DNA of 64,000 bases from Sphaerolaimus hirsutus (lineage: Eukaryota > Nematoda > Chromadorea > Monhysterida > Sphaerolaimidae): the NCBI GenBank assembly GCA_964036195.1, contig OZ038456.1, positions 14,694,001-14,758,000 on the forward strand. Reading direction: 5' to 3'. Position 1 is the stretch's first letter. Each line of letters starts with the position of its first letter. Below the pieces are notes generated by a model. That model was not told the DNA's origin. It did no database searches and saw only the letters and a list, made by a program, of their open reading frames with translations. Made by a program: the position numbers and the translations under genes. Positions 45,501-57,349 of this stretch are shown here, piece by piece.

Positions 45501-48500
45501 ACTGTCAAGTTGCTGACATTTTTGTTGCTGGCTCAGTGGTACGTTGGCTGCCGACATACTCTTCACCAATGTCACTGACTTTGCATGGTGAATTACTGAG
45601 TCTGATTGTTGGCATAGACGGGCACCTGTTTGATGTGTGCATACCTAGTTTAATAAATACGTATACTCGAGTACTGCGTAAATACGTTTACGTTTCCTCC
45701 CGAAAAAATACCGGTACTCACTTACTCACGTACTTTTTGAAAGTACACGAGTACAGAAAACGTTATTGAGAAAAAAATTTGGAGTGCAAAAAAAAACCGC
45801 TCAAACGATTTAAAACGGCTGCAAAAACGGGTGCGGAAATGATAGAAGTTGCGACTCTCGCTTTCACTTTAACTCATTTTTATATCGTCCTAGGTACAAA
45901 AGCGAAAACAAAATTTACAATTACGTTTTCTGTACTCAGGGGTGAGTAAAAATAAAATACTCTAGTTTGCATTTACTTTGAAAAAGTTCAGTACTTTCAA
46001 CAACTCTGGATGTGTGTTTGAAGGTGGTGTTTCAGCATAACGACAAATAAACTGAAACGTAAAACAAAAAGTTATTAGATGCAAAAGATTCACCTGGATA
46101 TTTGCTATTTTCAGTACAATCACCATACTTTGCATTCTGTGACCATTCGTACACTTTTCCAAAATCGATTTCGTTGATTTTTTTACCGCCATCAGAGCCA
46201 GATTTTCTCAGATTTCCCTGAGCCTGTTTTCCATTTTTAGCACTTTTTCCATTCACACCACTCGTTGGCGTTGCGCCAGAATTCGCGTGATAAATGCCGC
46301 TGGAGTCAATCAGCTGAAGCGCGGTGAAAAATTACATCCCAATTCCTGAAAAAAACCCTGGGTGGAATACCCTACCATTCGTGTAGGCGAATTTGGGCGC
46401 AATTCGGATTGAGCGAATTTGGTGCACACTTTTTTACATGGGCTTATTCATCAAAATACGGTCAAATACCCTCTGATATATAATATGCTGACTATGGTGT
46501 CAAAAAAAGGTTTTTAGGAATTGAAAAAAAAATTTTTAGGAAAACGGAAACGGAAAAAAAATTCAGCGGACGGAAAACGGAGAAAAATGTGCGCTTGCCG
46601 ACAACAGAAAAGGAAACTGAACAATATTTCGGCAGCCGGAAAACGAAAAACAAGGCCAGAAAACCGGAAATGGAAAAATGAAATTTGCACAGAAATGGTA
46701 AAAATTGCTTAAATTTTGCTGGAAAATGGAAGAAAATTGCTTAAATTTGTTGGAAATGGTAAAAATTGCTGAAATTGTGATGGAAAATGAAAAAAGTAAA
46801 CATACATAATTGAATACCTGCATGCATGTTTAAAAGTTTGGCTGAAACAGAAAACAGACAGTCGAGCCGGAAAAAGGGAATATGAGGTGGAAAAACAGAA
46901 AATTTAGCTGGAAAATGGGAAAAAAGGTGTAGAAAAAGAAAATTTAGCCGGAAAACGGAAAAAAGCCAGAAAAACTGAAAATTTAGCCAAAAAAAAAACG
47001 GGAAATGAGGCAGAAAAACGGAACCGGAAAATGGAGAAAAAAAATTCAGCGGCCGGAAAACGGAACGGAAAACGGTAAAAATTGCCGTCGGAAAACGGAA
47101 ATTTAACACCCTAATGTTGACCGAAAGTACAAAGCCCGTCAGTATGTTCCAAATTGAGAAACGGTCCAGAGAACCCCAGATGTAAACCGCTAACTTTTGG
47201 CCGAATTTTAGCAGTCGCTACAGGCCGCACGGAATCGAACGCTGACCCATCAGATTTCCGCAGTCTCAGGGCATTTCGCAGCGCCATCGACGCGTCTCGT
47301 TCATTCTGATTGGGGGGGGGCATGTAACGTGTGAAAATGTAAAATTAAAAATGGGATTTAACAAAATTTGTGAAATTTCAGATGAAACAATATTTTGGCT
47401 GACATGTGAAACATTGACTGACGTTTTACATGAAGTTTTATGGTGCACGAGAATGGCCCTATGCATGCTATTGGTGAAAAAATGTAAATTACAATGCACC
47501 CCAAAATTTTAAGCGCTAAAAATACCAAAAACAATTCAAATCCCATCCGAACCACACCTGAAATTCTAAACCATCATCCCGGTATCCATCGCTCTCAAAA
47601 TTACTTGTCACTGTGCCAAAAGTGGCATCAAAAGCCCCCTTAGGCACAATATCCGCCCTGCGGCACTCCCAGACCCTGTAAAATGCCCTGTAAAATGTAA
47701 AATGTCATACAAAGTGGTAAAAGTCATGTTAAATTCCCTGTAAAATGTAAAACGTCACGTAAAGCAGCAAAAGTAATGTAAAATGCCCTGTAAAATGTAA
47801 AATGACATGCAATGTGGCAAAAGTCCTGTAAAAGTGGCAAAAGTGGTCATTTGACACTTCACAGTACATCTCACAGGGTCTGGGAGTGGCACCTGATATC
47901 ATAGCACCAATTCGCCTGTGCACCCCCTGCCACAGCAGTGCCACCACTGGCAGTTTTGGCCATGGTGCCAGGATGTGGCATGCTGCAGCTGGCCATGTTG
48001 GTGCCATGGCAGCTGGGATATGCCATGGCTGGTTGGATCTGGATGGTGCCTTTGGGGGGGGGGGATTGATGGGGTAATTAATTGGATTGTTTATTAGTGC
48101 GATGAAGTTGTGATTGTGATTTTTTGAAATACAGGGGCCAGGGGCCAATTATGAAAGTGGACAAGTGACAAGTACCTAGTAGCTCAACTTTAACCAGGGA
48201 TAATGTGTAAAGTCTCGATAATGTCTCTGAAACTACTTTTGTCACTTAACAATTCAGAAAGATATCAAGGGTGCCAAAACTACCATGAAAAGCAACGAAA
48301 TTCCATCTGCCAAGCTAAAATATAATATCAACATTTCCCGCAATAAGAAACTTATTTGTCACTTGGCACGTGGGAACTTCTAATACTCAAGAAAATATGA
48401 AACTTCATAAATAGTATTAACTTCATTTCAAACCCTGACCATTTTTTCCCACCGCATGTCTGATGGGCTTTGGTCGGATTAAATCGCATTTCGATGGCAT
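42582..48500 (-). CDS. gene B, copy 2: first nine exons only
   Basis: Minus-strand exons: 48434-48500 (ATG), 47893-48049, 47558-47657, 47195-47305, 46094-46313, 45351-45625, 44851-45108, 44392-44503, 42582-42762. Lengths equal those of copy 1 except exon 6, which is 3 nt shorter and stays in frame. The donor after 47195 is GTTAGC where copy 1 has GTAAGC. The 3' ten exons are absent because the contig begins inside the transposon at 42307. It reads as the second allele of gene B, not as an independent gene, though a truncated duplicate cannot be excluded. Confidence 0.7.
44211..44381. repeat. long-stem foldback, uninterrupted copy
   Basis: ATGCGCACAGTAGTTTTCAC / GTGAAAACTAGCGTGCGC ends, as at 26857-27684 but without the hAT insertion and with the central CCGTCAACTGTAGTTGACGG segment deleted. 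Confidence 0.75.
45645..46010. mobile_element. transposon in a gene B intron, longer in copy 2
   Basis: Contains ATACGTATACTCGAGTACTG, CTGTACTCAGGGGTGAGTAA and ends TTCAACAACTCTG. In copy 1 the same intron (28750-28838) keeps only about 35 bp of one end, so the short intron is almost wholly transposon remnant. Confidence 0.6.
46493..47113. mobile_element. hAT element, 621 bp, purine-rich GGAAAACGGAAA content, copy 2 only
   Basis: Ends TATGGTGTCAAA and TTTAACACCCTA, flanked by ATGCTGAC / ATGTTGAC (46485-46492, 47114-47121). Copy 1 has one ATGCTGAC at 29223-29230 and no element. Inserted in the gene B intron between exons 4 and 5. Confidence 0.85.
47658..47892 (-). mobile_element. introner candidate, copy 2
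   Basis: Same intron as 29797-29961. It starts GTGCCACTCCCAGACCCTGT and ends CAGGGTCTGGGAGTGCCGCAG, with additional internal CCCTGTAAAATGTAAAATG units that make it 70 bp longer. Both splice sites still fall on the element ends. Confidence 0.8.
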
Positions 48501-49187
48501 TATGTCGAAAATAAAATAGACAATTTCCACGCGAAAATACCAAATTAGAGTGTAAACGATTAAAATTATAGAAAAACGTAGGCTATTTTCTGCTAAAGTG
48601 TGAAAATAGAGATAGATCATAGATAGACAGGGCGGAAAATTTTCGTATGTTTATTCCCGCAGTAACAGAATGAAATGCCGAATAACTTCAGCCAAGTGTG
48701 AATACAAACGTCGCTTCTTTTGCCTGTCAAAGGTGTTGTTCTTTTGTTATTTACCAGGGCACAGTTTCTACTGAGTTTTTATCCAATTTTGATTGCATTT
48801 TTAGTTGAAAACGGCTAACAAATAAATTTTGTCTCTTCACCACAAAAATAATTCGAAATGTACATGTTTTGGTGGACCAACAAACATAACTTCATTGAAA
48901 TTTTCCACTAGTAATTTTCATTGAAAACTGGAGAAATTGCGCCCTGGGTCTATCTCAGCCATTGAACATTGGCATTCACGCATGACGGTGTTAGGCGGGA
49001 CTTTTCTTTTTTCATTTTTTAAAATCCGTTTGTCGGATGTAAAAAATTCCAGTTCAGCAGAGATCAATTCCGCAAGTGGACACGTGACAAAAAGTGGCGA
49101 TGAAAATTACACGTTGTTAGTCAACTGACGAGTCAAGTTTTAAGTGGCAAGAGTGTGCATCAGCAATTTACTCTACCTACCGTATTA

Positions 49188-49612
49188 CCTCGAATTATCC
49201 CCCCTTGAATTAACCCCCCCCCCCTCGAAATACCCCCCCCCCCTAAAATTCGGCTGAGGAAATAATAACCCCCCCCTCGAAATACCCCCCCCCCTAACAT
49301 TGAGTGTAAAGAGAACGTACATGACAAATACCGCAGTTTGTGATCTGTACACTGCAGAACACGCGTTAAAACTGGAGATTGAGTGACGTTAGGGAAGGGT
49401 TTATGTGTATATACAGTTATATATACCTATAAAGACATATACATCTATGTAATTGTTCGATTTTTCTACGTCCGAGTATGGGGAATTTCCGAAAATTTCT
49501 GGCGAAATAATAGACCCCCCCTCGAATAAACCCCCACCTCGAATTAACCCCCCCTCAAATTTTGCTGGCGAAATAATAAACCCCCTGGGGGTATTTCGAG
49601 GTAATACGGTAC
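49188..49612. mobile_element. CCGTATTACCTCGAAT MITE, absent from copy 1
   Basis: CTACCGTATTACCTCGAATT at the left and GGTATTTCGAGGTAATACGG at the right with poly-C arms. Copy 1 is uninterrupted at about 31440 (ACTCTACCTACTTATCA). Confidence 0.75.
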
Positions 49613-50027
49613 TTATAATTTATAAATTTTTTTGTCACTCAACTTATAATTGCCACTTTTGTTGTCAATTGTCAGTTTGCAGAATCTGTACATGATTTCG
49701 GCTATCGACATCAAATTTTAATTAAATGGCAAGCAATTTAACGCATTTAAAAATGGAAAATGGTCATATGATGATTTCCTAACAAAAGCTTTCCACAGCT
49801 TTATTTGCTTTGGAGTATCATTGTAATGTACTCGAAAAAACTGGCATTTTTAAAGTGGTAGTATTTTGCTCGCAGGTATTTTTACTGTGGGAATAAAAGG
49901 ACTGCCAGACGGTAGACAGGAAATAAGTTAGAACAGTGTGTTGCAGAAAAATTTTGATTGTGTTTTTGTGAATATGATAAAATTTTGCAGTTGTGGTGTG
50001 AAATAGCAAAAGTGAGAGCGATCTAAT

Positions 50028-50272
50028 GTGCCTACACACACTAGTTTTCACCGTGACTTCGTGTGAAAACTGAAATTTTTTCAAATGCAAATTAATGAAC
50101 ACGGTTGAATGATTTCATTAAATTTAAATTGGAATTTAGATTAATGAAAGTTAAGCTTTAAAAATTTGAAAACTAAAACACATATCGCACACAAAAAGAG
50201 TAGGCTGGATGTCGCCATGTCGCCATTTCAGTTTTCACATCGGTCACGGTGAAAACTAGTGTGTGTAGGGCC
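50028..50272. mobile_element. foldback insertion present only in copy 2
   Basis: GCCTACACACACTAGTTTTC / GAAAACTAGTGTGTGTAGGGC termini. Copy 1 reads straight through (GATCTAATGTGATACTAATA) at 31851-31870. Confidence 0.8.
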
Positions 50273-53200
50273 ATATGATGCTAATAATACTTTTTTGTTC
50301 ATATTGAATACGTTATTTAGATTTCATTCTAAAATGTGCATTTCTAAAATGATATTTATCAGTTTCTTATTATGTGAGATTTGCAAAAGGCATCTGCGTT
50401 GTTATAAGGAAGAAGTAATGTGAGCAAAAAATAAACGCAAGATATTTGTATAGCATACTTTAATTTGAGCCACCCTGTAATTCCAAAAGTCTCACATTTT
50501 ACCACCTTCAGAGCGGCATTTCTCAGCACATCCGCTCACAGATCAAACGCACAAAAAGGTGACCTACTCAAAAACTTGTTTTCTTTGTTGTGCACTGCAC
50601 GGTGCGCTGTTTTTCCTGTATTGCACGGGTGTTTTAACAAGGGGGTTGCATTTGGGGGTAGTATTACAGCTCTGGGGGGCACTCCCAGAACTGTGAAACT
50701 CCCTGTAAAATGTCATGCAAAGTGTCAAAAGTCGTGTAAAATGCCAGGACAGTTTACAATTTACAGGGTCTGGCACATGATGGAACTGCATGCTTTAAAG
50801 TGAATATTATCATATTTCAAAGACTAAAGGCACGCTAAAATAATAACTGAATATTAAATGCCAACTTATGTAAACTACAATATTTTAAAATAAATAATAT
50901 TTTAAAAAAATACAATATTTAAAAATGTAAAATGGATAGAAATTGGAAAGGGAGTAGAATTTTTGAAATTCACGCAGCAGAAATATAAATATAAATTAGT
51001 TTATGGGTTTTTTGAACATAGCTTTACCCAAATGCCAAATCTGAGATGGCACCTATGCAAACAAAAATTTGATTTGTCTCCAGGCATTTAAATCGGACCA
51101 AACTTTTGTGCATGTTTTTTTACATATTGGCTGGCCGGAAGTGCTTATTCTAACTTTTTGCGTATACCTAATTCTAATTTTGATTTTAAACTCCACCGAA
51201 CTTTCGAAATTAAAAATGCGCAGCTTTAGTTCTAGCAAGATGCGTTTTCGAAATGTTAATGTGAGGCTGTCAAATTCCCTGAATAAACAGAGCTAAAAGT
51301 CGCTTCCTAGCATTTCCTCTATGCGCTGCAATGCAGATACAATACAACAGGTCAATTTTGCAAGTGCCAAGAAAAGTGGTAAAATAAGGTCATAAGTGGT
51401 AAAATGGTAAGTCAAGTGAGAAGTAAACCCATTAATTACAGGATATTTTGCTTACTTCACACACACACTTACCACTTAACACTCGATCTATCACTTGTCA
51501 CCCTGCGAAATAACCACTAGGTGAAATATACCCAGGCATATAATATATTTGAGCTAATATATTCCAAAAAATACGCTATTTGGAAATTTGCTGGTTAATA
51601 GAATAATTGGGGTGCTTTGAACCACGATATGTGGTGTTTGCTTTTTACCTGCACTGCACGTGTATTTATGAAAGCGAACAGTATTGTTCAAGTCATGCAA
51701 AATTTCAGTCAATTATGCGTTCTTGGCATTTTTTATATATTTTTTTTGTTCAAACGGTAGTTGTAAATTATTATCATCATTGATTTGAAGTTGATTTTGG
51801 CAGAAAGATCTTGATGTTGCAAAGAAACTTGGCTAGTAATACTTGAAATAAGAAACACACTGAAAGCAAAAATACAAAATAGGTATCTAGATAGCCAGTG
51901 AAACTGGCAACTAATTATTAAAATGTTTATGAGCTTCACTAGTATTAAACCCAAATTTCCTATGCTCAATTGACACTTATTGCAATAGTAAATATATAAT
52001 AGAAATAATGTAAAAGAAATTGATCTAGAACACATGAGGGCTATTTGTTTGCAAAACTGTTCCAATTCTCACAACACTTCAGTTCAGCTGGGTATTGCTG
52101 CCTGCAAACTATACAGACTTGTCTGTTTGTGCTATTTTCGTCTACTTACTGACCGCAAATTTTATTTATGAAATCTAAATTTACAAGTTCAATTTTTTTG
52201 AATAAAATAACGAGATAGATGAGGGTCAATTCCGCAAGTTGAGAAGTAAAAAAGCAATCTAGAAGTGGGAAGTAAAACGAGAGGCAAAGAGTGAAAAGTA
52301 CCTACCGAAGTTCTTGGGAAATGTAAAAAGCCCTTGGAAATGTAAAAAGTCATGAAAGTGTCAAAAGTCATGTAAAAAGCCGTGGAAAATGGCACACGTA
52401 CATAGGGTATTTCATATCACTTTTTTGACACTTTGCATGACATTTGACATTTTACATGGCATTTTACAGGGTCTGGGTTTGATCCCAGTGATTTCAGGTG
52501 CTTAGTGCCAGCCAGCCAATTGTTGAGACAGTGACAAGACATAAATAAATTGAAAATCTGGTGCACGTGTCCAGATATATCGTATTTTGTCTAAACAGTA
52601 AATACCGAGTTTAAGCAGGAAATTTGGAGGAAAATTAGATCGGTCAATGACAAATACACCGCCCTGAAGGCAAATAAAAATATCGAATAGTACGCGGATG
52701 AAATTAAAAAGTGATCGTGTGGGCTGTACAAACAGAGTAAAATGTAAGAAATTGGTTGATAAAATACAAATTAATATACCTACCGATATAATATGAGGAT
52801 AAAAATGCCAGTGAACATAAAAATTTGGCTCCAGTGAAAAAAATTTCTATGAAATTTACACTGCACTCTATTTCAGCTAACATCATTCACATCCTGCCCC
52901 CAGATCTTATTGGTAAGATGCCAATGCCCAAAGTTCATATTAGGTATACATAAAAGAGCGCCTGTGGACAAGTGCCAAGACGTAACAATGAGTAAATCGA
53001 GTTCCATGTTTTATTTTATTTATTGTACCTACCTAGTTTTATTTCGGGGTTTTCCTTGTCAATTTGCGTACGACTTTCCTTATCACTTGACACTTTATCG
53101 GTACGCACATTACCTAGTTGACAACCAAAATTTTCAAAGCTGATAAATCTGTTTTAAACACATTTGAGTTCACTGCAATGAGGAGTCTGTCAACTACTGT

Positions 53201-54435
53201 TGGTGGGGATACAAAATGGTTCATTCTGGTAAACTCCAATGCGTTTAAAACTGATTTATCTTAGCAACTAGCTGGCGCGGTGCTTTTCCTTGACATTTCG
53301 TTCACTTGGAGAATTGGCACCAGAACAGAGATCAGAACTCTCAACTCACATTCATCACTCTGCGGAATCATTGTCAGGCCAGAATCCAGAAGTTTTTTCT
53401 TCATATTAACCGACAACTAAATAGTAGGCTTTTTTAGTCAGATTGACATTTTTTTGACAATCTATTGCAGTGGATGTCTATTTTGGCATCTGCTTTTTAC
53501 ATCCTATGTAGGTAACATGATATTCTGGCACTCACGTTCAATACAATTTCTGTATTGAAAAAGCTTTACTCATTGTGTACGCACAGCTAGACAATGTTTA
53601 AGATGATCAAATATCGCATTTCCAACTGGGTCAAAAGGTAAAATATCTAAAGATTAAATTAGTGCTAGTTCAATATTGTTCAAAAACGAATTTCACCGTA
53701 ACATTGGGGGCACTATTTCAACTTTCATGGAAACTAGATAAATTTATAAAAATGAAGATTTTTTGGCGAAGTATACCCAGCTAAATATAATTGAAATTTT
53801 ATACACGAATTTTGCAATCCATACTTGGTATATTATGTTGAGAAACAATGTCATAATGTCTGTATGTTGAGAAAAGCACATGGACTCAGTTCAAACTTTT
53901 GGCAAACGAGAAATTTGAAAAACAAATTTAAACTATAAACACATGTTTCAATTGTGGTATACCGTATATAGGTACTCGAATAAGACCTCGGGAGAGTTAT
54001 TACCTTGTCAGAAATTGCTGAGGGGGCAGTTATTCGAGGGGGGTTATTTTTTATCACCTCGCGAACGGGAGTAGTTTTTCAAGGGTTATTCGAGTTATTC
54101 GAGAATTTTTCCGCATAATTTACAACAAATTTTCGTTTGCCTCGAGTTGGAACGATCGACTGGCAGTCAATGGGGAAAACAAACAAACAGAAATATCAGG
54201 GATGTGTATAAACGTGAATGGAATTTATCACCAAATTGTGTATCTATATTGTAAAGCTGCAAAGGGGTGTATTTCTCGACCCTAAATATCAGTTGCCCAT
54301 ATCTACTTTCACAAAAAAAACTGTGCAAAAACATGCTCACAAAAACCTTTAATTTATGACAGTACAGTATAATGTACAACTTTTCAACACGTACAAAAGT
54401 CACACAAATTTTAATATAATTTTCACACTCAATTT

Positions 54436-57349
54436 TCAATTTTTCACAGCGACAATAACACCGCAGGCAATAATATCGCCCGCATTTCCATTCACAGCTG
54501 AATTTTGGCTGCCGCCCAGGCCGAAATCGTCCCGATTTGCGTAAATTGCTATCGCTCTGCAAAATGAATATAGCGTATTTTCGTTTGAATTATGGTAATT
54601 TTGGAATACAGTATTTCCTCGATATACCCCCATCGAAATACACCCCTAAAATGGACACTATGAGTTTATAAACCCCCCTCGAGTTTATAAACCCCCCCAA
54701 ATAGGTATAGTGTATAGAGAACGTAAATGACAAAAGCTACGGTTTGGGATCCGGGAAACGTAGAACACACGTTAAAAACAATGACTGTGTTATGTCAAAA
54801 CAGGGTTTATACGGTCTACGTACATACCGTATTTCCTCGATATACCCCCCCCCCTCGAAATACCCCCCCTCAAAATGGACACTATGAACTTATAAACCCC
54901 CCCCTCGAAATACCCCCCCCCCCCAAATGTAGTGTATAGAGAACGTAAATGACAAAGGCTGCGGTTTGTCATCCGGGCAATGCAGAACACTCGTCAAAAA
55001 CGATGACTCTGTTATGTGAGAACAGTGTTTGTACATCTACACACTTATAAATGTCTTTAGAGTCTTATAAATGTCGATTTTTGTTGCATTTTTCGACGTC
55101 TGCGTACGTTTCAGACGACATTTTAGTACTGGGATTTCAAAAAATTTCTGGCGAAATAATAAACCCCCCCCCCCTCGAAATACCCCACCCCCCTCGTTTA
55201 ACCCCCCCTCAAAATTCTCACTCTGAAAAAATAAACCCCCCGGGGGTATTTCGAGGAAATACGGTATATAAGTCTATAGGGTCTTATACATGACGGTTTT
55301 TCTTGCATTTTTCGACGTCTGTGTACGTTACAGACAACTAATTAGTACTGGGATTTCAAAAAATTTCTGGCGAAATAATAACCCCCTTCAAAATACCCCC
55401 CTCGTTTAACCCCACCCCCCTCAAAAATCTCACCCTGAAAAAACCCTGGGGGTATTTCGATGAAATACGGTATCTATTATTTACCATTTCGGAGATCAGT
55501 TATGGGCTGTATGCGTTTAACTGAGTTCAGTTGTGCAAGTAGTCAAGTGAAGAGAGAAGTGATAAGTTGAGTCAAGTTATCAGCGATGACTAACATAGGT
55601 AGTGACAAAGTCAGTGGTCAGTCACAAACAACTGACAACGAAACTTGAAAGGGGCAAATGAATTTCCAAATGAAAATAGTACTTGCTACGGGGCAGGCCT
55701 GATACGCACATCTGCCCGTTACGCACATTTGCCCGTTTTTTCACTTGACACTTTGTCAAGTGATTTTCAGATATGAGTGAAGTCAAAAAAGTTCACTAAT
55801 GTCATTGCGCAGTGTTTTTCACTTCACTCATGTCTGAAAATCACTTAAAAAAGTGTCAAGTGAAAAAACGGGCAAATGTGCGTAACTGGCAGATGTGCGT
55901 ATCAGTGCACCCCCTTCCTACATGTAAGCATACTTGCCATCAACCACTTATTATTTTGCTTTAAATACGTTCAATACCCAGAATATACACAATATTATTA
56001 ATGATAGAATACGGAGCATAGCGCCATTTTCTCTGGCACCAGGCGCCATTCATCCCGGAGCTTTTCCATCACTACACAATAGACAACAAACCTGCCCAAA
56101 ACTCCTCCATCATTATTACTCAATCGCAATCGCGAACTGGTTACATCCATTCTGGCGAGCGTATTACTTCCAAAACCAGTTGCCAAAATGTTGCCCAAAT
56201 CACCGGCGTGCGAATTTGCAGTTGACGTAGATGGGGCTCCGTGAACTGAACCGGTTGGGTTGAAATGCCCGCCCAGATTGCGACAGTTTTGACTGGGAGT
56301 GGTAGGGATGGAAAATGTAACAAAAATATGATTGAATGAAAAATGTCATGTAAATAGAATGTAAGATGTCCGGTAAATTAGTACGTCATATAGGTACGTT
56401 TTGAAAAGACACTTGGAACATCTGCTCTGACGCTTCACATTTTATATGATATTTTACAGGGTGAATGACCTCAGTCTCTAAAGTTTAAAAAGCGGGCTTG
56501 CTTGAGGAGTCACTCCCATCAAAGAATGCAACACATTTTTGTGAAAAGTCAGTTAAGTGAAAGAATATCTAATAAAATAGCTGATTGAACTCACTGCAAA
56601 ATTACTATGCAAAAGAAATTGATCGAAATTTTTGAATAAGGTATAAAAATTGATGCAACAAAAATGATTGATTCCATAACGAAAATTTGGCCATACATGA
56701 ATCACAAGTAACAAAAAGTGACACTATTCCACTGCTTCTGAAGCCGATTCCGCAAGTAAAAAAGTGACGCGAAAAGTGTGAGTGGTCAGACAAGTCAACA
56801 TAATGGCGATGCACACACTAGTTTACTAACAGAAGTAAACTCATTTTGGGTGCTCATAAATACGCTTTGAACGCATTTGAGTTTACCAGAATGAGGTGTC
56901 TGTAAACTACAGTCGACGATAATGTAAAATCACGTATTCTGGTAAACTCAAATACGTTCAAAGCTGATGTATGGGCATCCAAATTGAGTTTACTGCTGTT
57001 AGTTAACTAGTGTGTGCAGCCACATAAAGTGACCAGAAATATTTGAAAATACATGTCCCTTAAAACTGTATCGTTACTAAACTTGCCACTTTATAATTTA
57101 CTTACCACTTACCACTTTTCACGTCACTTATCCACTCACAAAGTCAACCCCAAAAACACACCTGACATCGCCATATTCCATCAAAGCCACAGCGTGTTCG
57201 CCCACTGGCAACCCATTCACTTGACCGGAAACTCTCAAAAGCCCATTGAATAATGTCTGTTGCAGATCGATAGTGCCGGAAATTTGCGAATTTAATTGTG
57301 AGAACGCTGGCAGAATTGCAGCTCGCGCGTAGTAGACTGAGGGTGTTGC
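54436..57349 (-). CDS. gene A Cu/Zn-SOD-like domain, three exons, copper ligands lost
   Basis: Segments GEHAVALMEYGD, GGHFNPTGSVHGAP, SHAGDLGNILATG, YANRDDFGLGG and NAGDIIACGVI align with Cu/Zn SOD. By human SOD1 numbering, His46 is Ala, His48 is Met, His120 is Tyr and Arg143 is Ile (Val in copy 1): all exclusive copper ligands and the catalytic Arg are gone. His63, His71, His80 and Asp83 (zinc side) and Cys57/Cys146 (disulphide) remain. Both copies show the same ligand losses. The stop follows VIVAVKN, at the normal SOD C-terminus. Confidence 0.88.

Larger units (their letters stand above)
48501..54435. other. spacer between genes B and A in copy 2, no supported gene
   Basis: Counterpart of 30763-38415 with the large hAT pair missing and other insertions added (49188-49612 and 50028-50272). 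GTGCCA-family foldback fragments lie at 50680-50780 and 52310-52480. Confidence 0.6.
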
